Assembly: GCA_910585075.1 (NCBI GenBank)
Contig: CAJUED010000033.1
Span: 1-43,548, forward strand
Reading direction: 5' to 3'
DNA length: 43,548 nucleotides
Source of the DNA: an uncultured Lachnospiraceae bacterium
GTDB taxonomy: Bacteria; Bacillota; Clostridia; Lachnospirales; Lachnospiraceae
Within the stretch, counting starts at the first letter, position 1; each line of letters opens with the position of its first letter. Under the pieces are notes generated by a model. It ran no database searches and had not been told where the DNA came from. It saw nothing but the letters and a program-made list of their open reading frames with translations. Below are positions 17,280 to 25,603 of the stretch, one piece after another. Position numbers and translations under genes: made by a program.

Positions 17280-18632
17280 TTATCCTTTATCTGTCTGCCT
17301 GCCGTCTGTCACCGTAATCTCTGAATTGGTATCGTAATATCCCACGGTGTCTTTATCTGAAATTACCGTCAAATCCATCACATCATAAAGCCTGTGATAC
17401 ACCTTAAAATCCTCATTCTCGTAGCCTGTGACCCCCAGAGACAAAAGATACTCTCCGCCCTGCAGGTCAATTTTCTGGGTAAAGGTAATCTGCTTCACGC
17501 TTCCGCCTTTGATCGACTCCAGAAATGCCTTCTCCACCATAGTGTTCGTTCCCGTGATTTCCACACCCTTGATATTTTTTATGGTGAAAGCAAAAATCGG
17601 CTCACTGATATCCTCCACAAAACGCACCTTCATATGTACGCTGCACCGGCTGCCTTTTAAAATGGCGCTGCACTTGCGGCCTGCCTCGTCCCGGATAAAA
17701 TAGTCTTCAATAACAGCTGCTTTTGTACCATATTCAAGCAGCTCCGGATTTTTCATGGTATCGGAGCCTTCCGCCGACTCTGTTTCTCCTGCCTGTGCGC
17801 CCTGCTCCCGCGCCTCTCCCTTGTTCGCCGCAGCGGCCTTGATGTCTTTGTCCTCCAAAAGCCCCTCATGGTCTTCCCCGGGAATGGGATACTGGCCTAC
17901 CAGCACCTGCTTGTAGGCGTCTATCATTTCCTTAGGACTGCCCTCTCCAAGCTTGACGCCCTGATTTAATAAAACCACTCTGTCGCAGTACTTACTAATG
18001 CTGCTTAAGTCATGGCTTACAAACACGATGGTTTTGCCCATGTTCTTAAATTCTTCGAATTTATGATAGCATTTTGCCTGAAAGAACACATCGCCAACAG
18101 ATAAGGCTTCATCCACAATCAGGATTTCCGGGTCGATATTAATCGCCACCGCAAATGCCAGCCTGACAAACATACCGCTTGAGTAGGTTTTCACCGGCTG
18201 GTACACATAGTCTCCGATATCGGCAAAGTTCAGGATTTCCTCCATGCGCTGGTCAATTTCCTTTTTGGAAAAACCAATCATGGTACCGTTTAAATAAACA
18301 TTTTCAATCCCGTTATACTCCATGTTAAAACCGGCTCCAAGTTCCAACAGGGCTGAAATACGCCCGTTCACCTCGACGGAACCCTTGGTCGGATTTAGAA
18401 CACCTGTTATTATTTTGAGAATCGTAGATTTACCGGAACCGTTTGTGCCGATAATTCCCACTGTTTCCCCCTGGTTAATGGTTAAGTCCACCCCTTTTAG
18501 GGCATAGTGCTCCTTATAGCGCCTTTTCCTCGCCAGTCCCAACGCTTCTTTCAGCCTGTCAGAGGGCTTATCATAAAGCTTATATGCTTTTTCCAGTTCT
18601 TTTACCTGTATGGCAACCCTGTTTTCTTCCAT
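17280..18632 (-). CDS. wzt: Polysaccharide ABC exporter ATPase with C-terminal glycan-binding domain (Wzt type)
   Basis: This 450-residue protein powers export of the lipid-linked polymer. The nucleotide-binding domain (1-245) has Walker A GTNGSGKST at 62-70, the signature YSSGMFVRLAF near 150, Walker B ILIVDEALS near 170, and the switch His in VSHD. The YxxxxKP segment typical of the polysaccharide ABC-2 group is seen as KLYDKPSDRLKEA near residue 20. A charged linker (about 250-300) precedes a beta-sandwich of the Wzt C-terminal type (about 305-445). In characterised O9a-type systems that domain recognises the capped end of the chain. Simple exporters such as RgpD or TagH-like ones often lack it, so its presence is informative. 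AGGGATTAAC precedes the start. Gene symbol is by family analogy. Confidence 0.93.
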   Translation of the reverse strand: MEENRVAIQVKELEKAYKLYDKPSDRLKEALGLARKRRYKEHYALKGVDLTINQGETVGIIGTNGSGKSTILKIITGVLNPTKGSVEVNGRISALLELGAGFNMEYNGIENVYLNGTMIGFSKKEIDQRMEEILNFADIGDYVYQPVKTYSSGMFVRLAFAVAINIDPEILIVDEALSVGDVFFQAKCYHKFEEFKNMGKTIVFVSHDLSSISKYCDRVVLLNQGVKLGEGSPKEMIDAYKQVLVGQYPIPGEDHEGLLEDKDIKAAAANKGEAREQGAQAGETESAEGSDTMKNPELLEYGTKAAVIEDYFIRDEAGRKCSAILKGSRCSVHMKVRFVEDISEPIFAFTIKNIKGVEITGTNTMVEKAFLESIKGGSVKQITFTQKIDLQGGEYLLSLGVTGYENEDFKVYHRLYDVMDLTVISDKDTVGYYDTNSEITVTDGRQTDKG

Positions 18633-18688
18633 GTTAATCCCTCATGCCTCCTTGGCGGCCCAAATAGTTATGAAAAACGCCATATATC

Positions 18689-19720
18689 TTACAACACATC
18701 CGCGAAATGCACCTTCAACCGTTTAAAAATCAGCGAACCCACGCAGAACAAAGTAACCGTGAAAATCCAGAAATACGTGGACGAGTAAAAATGTTCAAAA
18801 AACCACTCGTCACCATAGATTGCATTTCGATAGCCGTTCACAATATAAACCAATGGATTCAATTTAAAGAGCGTAATAATCTTGTCATTGTTAATCATAT
18901 CAATATTCCAGAGAATCGGCGTCGCCCACATGCCTACCTGCAGCCCGATATTGATAATCTGCGCCAAATCCCTGAAAAATACCACAACCGCACAAGTACA
19001 ATAACTCATGGCCAGCACCAGTACAAAAAGGCAGAAACTGTAGTAGATTACCTGAATTGTATATATATTGGGATAGTATCCGTAAAATATGGCAACCAGC
19101 AAAAGAACACCCACAAAAAACAGGTGGATAAAGGTGGCCGCAATCAGCTTGATGATGGGAAGAATGCTGATGTTGAACACCACCTTCTTCACCAGATAGC
19201 TGTACTCCAAAAGGGCGCTGGTCCCGTTTGTGATGGCCTCCGAAAAATAAAACCACGGCACAAGTCCCGCCGTAAGGTACAGCACATAGGGCACCTCAAC
19301 TCCGCTGGCAACCAGCTGGCTTCGGGTTTGAAACACTTTATCAAACACAATCCAATACATAACAACCGTTACTACCGGTTGCACCAGTGCCCACAGAAAT
19401 CCCAGATAGGAGCCCGCATACCGCTTCTTAAAATCATTTTTGGAAAGTTTCCAAATCAATTCACGGCTCTGAAAAAGCTCTCTTGGAATAATAAACATCC
19501 TGTCATAATACAGACCAAAAATAATGCAGGCAAGGGTGAGCAGAGCACAGGCGCAAAACTTTTTTAAATTTTCCGTATGCTGGTCGGGGGCCAACGGGTT
19601 ATAATGCATCAGCACCATAACCGCCACCAAAAGACAAATGCCGTAAAAAATACCGATACCTATGGGTTTGGGAATTTTTTGCAGGTCAAACCGCTTTTTT
19701 TCTTTTACCTTATTTTCCAT
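18689..19720 (-). CDS. wzm: Polysaccharide ABC exporter permease (Wzm type, ABC-2)
   Basis: The 343-residue membrane protein should form the channel through which the finished polymer crosses the membrane together with the adjacent ATPase. The ABC-2 membrane domain starts with the typical amphipathic segment (LIWKLSKNDFKKRYAGSYLG, near residue 90) and contains LGFLWALVQPVV and about six helices. Typical Wzm/RgpC proteins have about 260-270 residues; this one carries an extra 80-residue N-terminal part with two predicted helices (IGIGIFYGICLLVAVMVL and CACALLTLACIIFGLYY). AGGTAAAAT precedes the ATG. The ATPase gene follows 56 bp later. Assignment is sure; the purpose of the extension is not known. 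Confidence 0.93.
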   Translation of the reverse strand: MENKVKEKKRFDLQKIPKPIGIGIFYGICLLVAVMVLMHYNPLAPDQHTENLKKFCACALLTLACIIFGLYYDRMFIIPRELFQSRELIWKLSKNDFKKRYAGSYLGFLWALVQPVVTVVMYWIVFDKVFQTRSQLVASGVEVPYVLYLTAGLVPWFYFSEAITNGTSALLEYSYLVKKVVFNISILPIIKLIAATFIHLFFVGVLLLVAIFYGYYPNIYTIQVIYYSFCLFVLVLAMSYCTCAVVVFFRDLAQIINIGLQVGMWATPILWNIDMINNDKIITLFKLNPLVYIVNGYRNAIYGDEWFFEHFYSSTYFWIFTVTLFCVGSLIFKRLKVHFADVL

Positions 19721-19750
19721 ATTTTACCTGTTCTCTTTATCTCTTTTTCT

Positions 19751-20317
19751 TTATCCGTTCTTCCTGTTTTCCGTGTATTCCTTTAAGCCGCCCCACTTTT
19801 TGTCCTTATCCGACATAATCAGCTCCGTTCCCGGCAAAATGGGCCATTCAACCCCGATATCCGGGTCATCAAAGCGGATGCCGCCCTCGTCATTGGGATG
19901 ATAAAAATCCGTACACTTGTAAGCAAATTCCGCATAATCCGAAAGCACCAAAAAGCCGTGGGCAAAATTCTTGGGAACAAAAAACTGCTTTTTATTTTCC
20001 GCAGAGAGAATCACGCCATGCCACTTTCCATAGGTTGCGGAACCGGGCCTTAAATCCACCGCCACGTCAAACACTTCCCCGGCAATCACCCGCACCAGCT
20101 TGTCCTGGGGGAAGTTAATCTGGAAATGCAGTCCCCGCAGCACATTTTTCACGGAGGAAGACTGGTTGTCCTGCACAAACTCCTCCTTTATCCCCGCATT
20201 TTTATAATCAATGTAATTGTAAGTCTCCATAAAATATCCCCGCTCGTCTCCGAAAACCGTGGGGGTAATTATTTTTAATCCTTCAATCTCACATGTTTCC
20301 ACTGTTATTTTACCCAT
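19751..20317 (-). CDS. rfbC: dTDP-4-dehydrorhamnose 3,5-epimerase
   Basis: The 188-residue cupin enzyme converts dTDP-4-keto-6-deoxyglucose to dTDP-4-keto-rhamnose, the third step of dTDP-L-rhamnose synthesis. Family landmarks are GDERGYFMETYN, the substrate-loop FVQDNQSSS, the catalytic His segment RGLHFQ, then FDVAVDLR and FVPKNFAHGF. The start chosen is the ATG preceded by GGAGGAAAAT; an upstream in-frame ATG at 20329 sits too close to its ribosome site. Length is normal (about 180-190). It lies 28 bp after rfbA and 30 bp before the exporter permease, so these genes are one operon. Confidence 0.95.
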   Translation of the reverse strand: MGKITVETCEIEGLKIITPTVFGDERGYFMETYNYIDYKNAGIKEEFVQDNQSSSVKNVLRGLHFQINFPQDKLVRVIAGEVFDVAVDLRPGSATYGKWHGVILSAENKKQFFVPKNFAHGFLVLSDYAEFAYKCTDFYHPNDEGGIRFDDPDIGVEWPILPGTELIMSDKDKKWGGLKEYTENRKNG

Positions 20318-20345
20318 ATTTTCCTCCATTCTCCTTCCATTATAA

Positions 20346-21215
20346 TTATAAGCCGTCCGCGACTTCTTTCATATACTGCCCGTAGTTTGTCTTCATCAAA
20401 GGCTCCGCCAGCTTAAGGAGCTGTGCCCTGTCGATGAATCCCCTCTTGTAGGCAATCTCCTCAATACAGGAAATATACAATCCCTGGCGCTTTTGAAATG
20501 CTGCCACAAAGTCCGCCGCATCTAACAGCGAATCATGGTTTCCCGTATCAAGCCAGGCAAAGCCACGGCCTAAGGTCTCCACATACAGCTGTCCTCTCCT
20601 TAAATATTCGTTGTTTATGCTGGTGATTTCAATTTCTCCTCTGGCGGAAGGCTTCACATTAGCTGCAATTTCCACCACCTGATTGTCATAAAAATAAAGG
20701 CCCGGCACAGCGTAATTGCTTTTGGGATTCTCCGGTTTTTCCTCTATTGAAATGGCCTTCCCGGTCTTGTCAAACTCAACCACGCCGTACTCTCTGGGGT
20801 CACGCACATAATATCCAAATATGGTTGCTCCCTTTTCCCGGGTGGCAACCTCCCTCAAAACTCTTGAAAAACTCTGTCCATAGAAAATATTATCCCCAAG
20901 CACCAGGGCAACGCTGTCCTTACCGATAAAATCCGCTCCGATAATAAAAGCATCCGCAAGGCCTCTGGGCTTTTCCTGCACCGCATAGGAAAATTTCATG
21001 CCAAGCTGGCTTCCATCTTCCAAAAGTTCTTCAAAGACAGGCAAATCTCTGGGGGTGGAAATAATAAGCACCTCCCGGATACCTGCCAGCATCAATGTGG
21101 ATAAAGGATAATAAATCATCGGTTTGTCATAAACCGACATAATCTGCTTGCTCACTGCCTTGGTCAGAGGATAAAGTCTTGTGCCGGAACCCCCTGCCAG
21201 AATAATTCCTTTCAT
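20346..21215 (-). CDS. rfbA: Glucose-1-phosphate thymidylyltransferase
   Basis: This 289-residue enzyme makes dTDP-glucose from glucose-1-phosphate and dTTP, the first committed step towards dTDP-deoxysugars. It shows the nucleotide loop GGSGTRLYPLT near the N-terminus, then SKQIMSVYDKPMIYYPLS, LGDNIFYG, EEKPENPKS and WLDTGNHDSL. The start used is the ATG eight bases after GGAGG; the in-frame ATG at 21230 overlaps that ribosome site. The resulting length equals the usual RfbA/RmlA length. It is the first gene of the export and glycosyltransferase operon and is preceded by an extended -10 promoter that overlaps the terminator of rfbB. Confidence 0.96.
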   Translation of the reverse strand: MKGIILAGGSGTRLYPLTKAVSKQIMSVYDKPMIYYPLSTLMLAGIREVLIISTPRDLPVFEELLEDGSQLGMKFSYAVQEKPRGLADAFIIGADFIGKDSVALVLGDNIFYGQSFSRVLREVATREKGATIFGYYVRDPREYGVVEFDKTGKAISIEEKPENPKSNYAVPGLYFYDNQVVEIAANVKPSARGEIEITSINNEYLRRGQLYVETLGRGFAWLDTGNHDSLLDAADFVAAFQKRQGLYISCIEEIAYKRGFIDRAQLLKLAEPLMKTNYGQYMKEVADGL

Positions 21216-21328
21216 AGTAGATACCTCCATGTTATCTTAGGGCAATGCCCTCTCTCGGTCCATGATAAATGCACGGGCCTGTCCAAAGGGTCTGCCTTCC
21301 TTACTTATCAATACGCATAATCTTATTA

Positions 21329-21358
21329 AGTATACCATAAAAAGGGAGCGATTGTAAA
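21329..21358 (-). promoter_or_regulatory. Promoter of the rfbA-rfbC-export operon
   Basis: On the minus strand TTTACA (21353-21358), an 18-bp spacer and the extended -10 TGGTATACT (TATACT at 21329-21334) precede rfbA by about 115 bp. The -35 hexamer falls in the loop of the rfbB terminator hairpin. Confidence 0.6.
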
Positions 21359-21366
21359 TCGCTCCC
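21342..21366 (-). terminator. Terminator of the GH25-rfbB unit
   Basis: A 10-bp inverted repeat (GGGAGCGATT / AATCGCTCCC, 3-nt loop) lies about 35 bp past the rfbB stop. On the minus strand it ends in CCCTTTTTATGG, a canonical intrinsic terminator. Confidence 0.85.
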
Positions 21367-21399
21367 TCTTATCTTAATCAAAAACCATTTTTACGGCTT

Positions 21400-22482
21400 T
21401 TACCTGTCCTTGTACATATCCTCATAATACTTCTGGTAATCTCCGCTGGTCACATTTTTCATCCATTCTTCATGCTCGAAGAACCATGCAATGGTACGCT
21501 TAATCCCTTCCTTAAACATGGTCTCAGGCTCCCAGCCGATTTCCGCCTTGATTTTGTCCGGGGCAATTGCATACCTTCTGTCGTGCCCTTTCCTGTCCTC
21601 CACGTATGTGATCAGGTTCTCGCTCACGAGCGCTTTCCTGGGGTCGCCCTCCGGAAGCATTTCCTGTAAGGTGTCTAAAATAATGTGGATAATCTCAATG
21701 TTCTGCTTTTCGTTGTGTCCGCCCACATTATAGGTTTCAAACAGTCTTCCCTTCTCCTGCACCATATCAATGGCCTTCGCGTGGTCCTCCACATAGAGCC
21801 AGTCACGGACATTTTTTCCGTCCCCGTAAACAGGCAGTTTCTTTCCCTGGAGGGCATTGTTGATGATAAGGGGTATCAGCTTTTCCGGGAACTGATAAGG
21901 GCCGTAATTGTTGGAGCAGTTGGTAATATTAGCCGGGAATTTATAGGTATCCATATACGCCTTCACCAGCATGTCCGAGCTGGCCTTGCTTGCGGAATAA
22001 GGACTGTGGGGCGCATAAGGGGTTGTCTCGTAAAAATATCCGCCGTCCTCCGTAAGGGAACCGTATACCTCATCCGTGGATACATGCAGGAACTTTTTAT
22101 CCGGCTTAAAGCTGCCGTCCGGATTTTCCCATGCCGCCTTTGCACAGTTCAGCATCACAGCCGTGCCTAAAACATTTGTCTGAACGAAAACCTCAGGTGT
22201 TTTGATACTTCTATCCACATGGGATTCCGCTGCAAAGTGCACCACTCTGTCAATTTCATTCTCCTCAAAGATTTTGGAGATTGCCTCTTTATCGCAAATA
22301 TCCGCTTTCACGAAGGTGTAATTGTCCCTTTCCTCCACTTCCTTTAAATTCTCAAGGTTTCCCGCATAAGTGAGGGCATCCACGTTGATAATCCTGATTT
22401 CATCACCATACTTCTTAAACATGTAATGAATGTAGTTGGAGCCTATAAAACCCGCTCCCCCTGTTACTAAATAGGTTCTCAT
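21400..22482 (-). CDS. rfbB: dTDP-glucose 4,6-dehydratase
   Basis: The 360-residue short-chain dehydrogenase-family enzyme removes water from dTDP-glucose to give dTDP-4-keto-6-deoxyglucose. It has the NAD-binding GGAGFIGSN at the N-terminus, FAAESHVDRSI, the catalytic STDEVYG segment, YSASKASSD holding the Tyr-x-x-x-Lys pair, NCSNNYGPYQFPEKLIP, and NVGGHNEKQN. GGAGAAAGAAT precedes the start. It lies 38 bp after the GH25 lysozyme gene and appears co-transcribed with it, while rfbA and rfbC are in the next unit. Its split from rfbA/rfbC is a little unusual but still within one locus. Confidence 0.96.
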   Translation of the reverse strand: MRTYLVTGGAGFIGSNYIHYMFKKYGDEIRIINVDALTYAGNLENLKEVEERDNYTFVKADICDKEAISKIFEENEIDRVVHFAAESHVDRSIKTPEVFVQTNVLGTAVMLNCAKAAWENPDGSFKPDKKFLHVSTDEVYGSLTEDGGYFYETTPYAPHSPYSASKASSDMLVKAYMDTYKFPANITNCSNNYGPYQFPEKLIPLIINNALQGKKLPVYGDGKNVRDWLYVEDHAKAIDMVQEKGRLFETYNVGGHNEKQNIEIIHIILDTLQEMLPEGDPRKALVSENLITYVEDRKGHDRRYAIAPDKIKAEIGWEPETMFKEGIKRTIAWFFEHEEWMKNVTSGDYQKYYEDMYKDR

Positions 22483-22520
22483 ATTCTTTCTCCATTTCTT
22501 TAGCTTTTCCGTTTTTATAT

Positions 22521-25343
22521 TTAGTATCCCATATAACTGATATTCATGTCAACATTACCCTTGATACCCGCAACGCTTCCCTTGGAGGAATACTGCCACA
22601 TATCATATCTTGTTTTATTATAGGTAGGCGCCGCCGCATACTGAGCAAGCCAGATTTTATAGCCGGTAAGGCTTGGCGCATCCATATGGCTGGTTAACCA
22701 TGTTTTATTTGCATAAATACCCGCCTTGTATCCGGAGTTCTGGATGGTCTGGCAGAATGCCTTACATACCGCCGTTCTTGCAGCCGGGCTGATGCTGTCC
22801 GCCCGACCGTTACTGGCTTCCACATCCAGGAACACAGGATAGCTCAGTCCGTAGCCCTTAATCAGCCCCAGCACCATGGAGGCTTCTTCCACTGCCTCCA
22901 CCTCATTCACCGCCTGGGTAAAGAAGTATACGCCCACTTTAAGCCCCGCCTTGGAAGCCCCCTGGATATTGCTTCTGAACATGGGGTCTTCAATCAGCGC
23001 ACCCGTGGAGGAACCTCTGTAGCCACAGCGGATAATCACATAAGAAACGCCGCTGTTTTTCACTGCATTCCAGTCTATATTTCCGTTCCACTTGGACACG
23101 TCTATGCCCATATGGCCGGAACCGGTATTTAACGAACCATCGCTGTTAAAATTATATTTTGCCCCCTGAATGACCTGCTCGCCCGTTACCTTCTCGCCGT
23201 TTTTGTCAAAAAAGTATGTGACGCCGTCAATTACCTGCCATCCGGTATACTTATATTCCCCTCCGGTTTTGCTCACCAGACGATAAAATTCCTTTGCCGT
23301 ATAATAATCTGCATACTTAGCCTCTCTGAAAGTCCCATCGGAATTTTTGATATAAAGAGTCTCTCCCTTAGTGGTCTTTAAAGTGGTTGTCGTATCATTT
23401 TTAGCGTCGTTTGGCGTTGCCGTTGGTGATGCTGTAGGTGAGCCCGTAGGCGTTGCTGTCGCAGAGGGTGTTGCCGTTGGTGAGCCTGTAGGCGTTACTG
23501 CAGGTGTCGCTGTGGGTGTCGCCGTAGGCAGTGCCGTTGGCGTGGGTGCCGTCGTCACCACAGGTGTTGCCGTAGGCTCTGCCGGGGTAGGTGTAGGAGG
23601 GTCCGTAGGCTTCGGCTCCTCTGTTTTTTCCGGAGCCTTGGTGGGTTCCGCGGTCGGTTCCTCGGAAGGTTCCGGTGCGTCCGTAGGCTTTTCCGAAGGT
23701 GAAGGAGTTGCTTCTTCCGGAGCTTCCGTAGGTTCCCCTGCAGGGCTGGGGCTGGCAGGCTCTCCCTCCGACGGCGGGTCGTCATGGGCCTGTGGAACCC
23801 CTGCTTTTCCTGCGCCTGCTCCGTCAGAGGCAGTAAGAAGCATAAATCCTGCCGCCGTTTTTCCCGGATCCGCAATCTGATCTGCCGCCACCTTCTCGTA
23901 GCTGTCTTCCTTTGTCTCTGTTCCCTCTATCAGTGTTTTGGTGGATTCCACCCACTCTACCGTATCCGTGTTCGTTGATTCCACCACGGTCTCATTTACC
24001 TTGGTATCTTCAGCAGCCGCATTTACCTGAGCCTCGGTCTTCACCTCGTCAGACACATCCACCTTTTTATACTCAATGGTGTCCTTTACTGTGACGGACA
24101 TCTGCTCCGTGGAGATGGAATATGTATCATCCGAATCCGGTCCCACTATTTTAATCTTATACTTACCGGCCTCTATACCGGTCTGATAAATGATACCGTC
24201 CTTATCCTCATCCTCCATGGTGTAAGTTCCCCCTGAAGGTTTGGTAATTTCAACCTTAAATTTCAGATTTGAAATCAGCTTTCCGGTTTTTTGATTGATA
24301 AACTTTATTTTCAGGTCCTTTTGGATGGATGTCAGGTTCATGATGACCGCCGTTTTTCCCGTGGACTCGTTTTCCTGCGTTTCTTCCGTTTCTTCTTCCT
24401 CCGGTTCCTGGGTTTCCATGGTAGCCGCCATATATTTTGCGGTTTGGGCGTCGGCAACGGCAATCAGACCGCTCTCACCAATGATGGACATATCTTCCAT
24501 CCCCACCCCTATTTCCGCAAAGGCCTCTATCTGCGACTTGTTACTTTTGGCATTCATAAAAAGCGTTCCCGTAACCACTACCACAATCAGTACGGCGGCA
24601 CCGGTGAGCGCAACAATATAATCTACCGCTGTCAAATGTCTCAGCTTATATACAGCCTTTGCCGCTACGCCCTCGGGGACTTCGTCCTCATAGTCGTAAT
24701 CGTCCTCCTCATCCTCATAATCGTAGTCCTCGTCGTAATCTTCTTCATCTTCATAGTAGGCTTCGTCGTCGTAGGCTTCATCATCCTCATAATAAACTTC
24801 GTCATCTTCCGCCTCATATTCTTCCCCGTCGTAATCTTCCTCATCCTCGTAGTAGGTTTCGGCATCTTCCTCCGGCTCGTATTCCTCTACTTCGTATTCT
24901 TCTTCCTCATAATAACCTTCGGCTTCATCTTCCGTCTCATATTCTTCCTCGTCGTAATCTTCTTCATCCTCGTAGTAGGCTTCGGCGTCTTCCTCCGGCT
25001 CGTATTCCTCTACTTCATATTCTTCTTCCTCATCATAAGCTTCGGCTTCATCATCCGCATCATATTCTTCCTCGCCGTAATCTTCTTCATCCTCATAATA
25101 GGCTTCGGCGTCTTCCTCCGGCTCGTATTCCTCTACTTCATATTCTTCTTCCTCATCATAAGCTTCGGCTTCATCATCCGCATCATATTCTTCCTCGTCG
25201 TAGTCTTCCTCATCCTCATCATATTCGTAATCATAATCGTCTTCTTCGTAGCTGTCGTCAAAATCTACTTGTCTTGATTTCAGACCGCCTCTGCCTCCGC
25301 TGTTCTTCTTTCCGCCTCCCAGTTTCCGCAAAAATTTACCCAT
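22521..25343 (-). CDS. Membrane-anchored GH25 lysozyme with acidic cytoplasmic tail
   Basis: This 940-residue protein should cleave peptidoglycan outside the cell while anchored by an internal helix. Residues 1-25 are basic. Residues 27-230 are almost all Asp, Glu and Tyr and contain three 41-residue repeats. A membrane helix covers about 243-265. The outer part has a SpaA/prealbumin-like domain near 345-440 (KFINQKTGKLISNLKFKVEI), a Pro/Thr/Ser-rich linker near 540-650, and two choline-binding-like repeats (TGWQVIDGVTYFFDKNGEKV). The GH25 catalytic domain fills the last 200 residues, with GIDVSKWNGNIDW and the catalytic FLDVEAS. GGAGGG precedes the start. It is co-transcribed with rfbB, which suggests a role in fitting glycopolymer into the wall. 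The huge acidic cytoplasmic tail is not usual for GH25 enzymes. Confidence 0.92.
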   Translation of the reverse strand: MGKFLRKLGGGKKNSGGRGGLKSRQVDFDDSYEEDDYDYEYDEDEEDYDEEEYDADDEAEAYDEEEEYEVEEYEPEEDAEAYYEDEEDYGEEEYDADDEAEAYDEEEEYEVEEYEPEEDAEAYYEDEEDYDEEEYETEDEAEGYYEEEEYEVEEYEPEEDAETYYEDEEDYDGEEYEAEDDEVYYEDDEAYDDEAYYEDEEDYDEDYDYEDEEDDYDYEDEVPEGVAAKAVYKLRHLTAVDYIVALTGAAVLIVVVVTGTLFMNAKSNKSQIEAFAEIGVGMEDMSIIGESGLIAVADAQTAKYMAATMETQEPEEEETEETQENESTGKTAVIMNLTSIQKDLKIKFINQKTGKLISNLKFKVEITKPSGGTYTMEDEDKDGIIYQTGIEAGKYKIKIVGPDSDDTYSISTEQMSVTVKDTIEYKKVDVSDEVKTEAQVNAAAEDTKVNETVVESTNTDTVEWVESTKTLIEGTETKEDSYEKVAADQIADPGKTAAGFMLLTASDGAGAGKAGVPQAHDDPPSEGEPASPSPAGEPTEAPEEATPSPSEKPTDAPEPSEEPTAEPTKAPEKTEEPKPTDPPTPTPAEPTATPVVTTAPTPTALPTATPTATPAVTPTGSPTATPSATATPTGSPTASPTATPNDAKNDTTTTLKTTKGETLYIKNSDGTFREAKYADYYTAKEFYRLVSKTGGEYKYTGWQVIDGVTYFFDKNGEKVTGEQVIQGAKYNFNSDGSLNTGSGHMGIDVSKWNGNIDWNAVKNSGVSYVIIRCGYRGSSTGALIEDPMFRSNIQGASKAGLKVGVYFFTQAVNEVEAVEEASMVLGLIKGYGLSYPVFLDVEASNGRADSISPAARTAVCKAFCQTIQNSGYKAGIYANKTWLTSHMDAPSLTGYKIWLAQYAAAPTYNKTRYDMWQYSSKGSVAGIKGNVDMNISYMGY
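24837..25205 (-). repeat. Three 123-bp repeats encoding acidic 41-residue units
   Basis: Residues 47-87, 88-128 and 129-169 of the GH25 protein are near copies rich in EEYE, DAEAYYEDE and EEEEYEVEEYEPEE, with a shorter fourth unit after them. The DNA repeats are also highly similar, so recent duplication is likely. Confidence 0.85.
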
Positions 25344-25388
25344 TTATGTAAACCCTCCAAATTTAATAATTTCGTAACATTTTTCGCT

Positions 25389-25417
25389 ATTATAACATCT
25401 AACAAATACCAACACAA
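25389..25417 (-). promoter_or_regulatory. Promoter of the GH25-rfbB unit
   Basis: On the minus strand an extended -10 (TGTTATAAT, TATAAT at 25389-25394) is preceded at 17 bp by TTGTGT (25412-25417). It lies about 45 bp upstream of the GH25 start, with GGAGGG between. The perfect -10 makes this a good call despite the weak -35. Confidence 0.6.
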
Positions 25418-25529
25418 TCATTTTGTATTTTTTCTATAAAAAAACATTAATACATAGAATTCTGACAGTTTGCATATTTTTTTATCATTTTCTGTCAACA
25501 AAATCTCAAGGCAGGTTACCTATAAGTTA

Positions 25530-25557
25530 TTGACTTTATTTTCAATACCGGTAAACT
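25530..25557 (+). promoter_or_regulatory. Possible promoter of the zinc-ribbon gene
   Basis: TTGACT (25530-25535) matches 5 of 6 bases of the -35 consensus. With 16 bp spacing the -10 is TAAACT (25552-25557), a 4 of 6 match. It lies about 45 bp upstream of the start codon. Confidence 0.4.
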
Positions 25558-25603
25558 AAAATTGAGCTTACAATTATGCTTGTCTAAGAAAAGGGGAATT
25601 TTT

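Noticed and set aside
24837..25205. A CRISPR-like array, because of regular repeats.
   Set aside because: The repeats are contiguous, in frame and protein-coding, with no unique spacers and no cas genes nearby.
24659..25351. Long plus-strand reading frames opposite the acidic tail of the GH25 gene, rich in Arg, His and Leu.
   Set aside because: They are mirror products of the Glu/Asp-rich codon repeats on the minus strand and lack ribosome sites.
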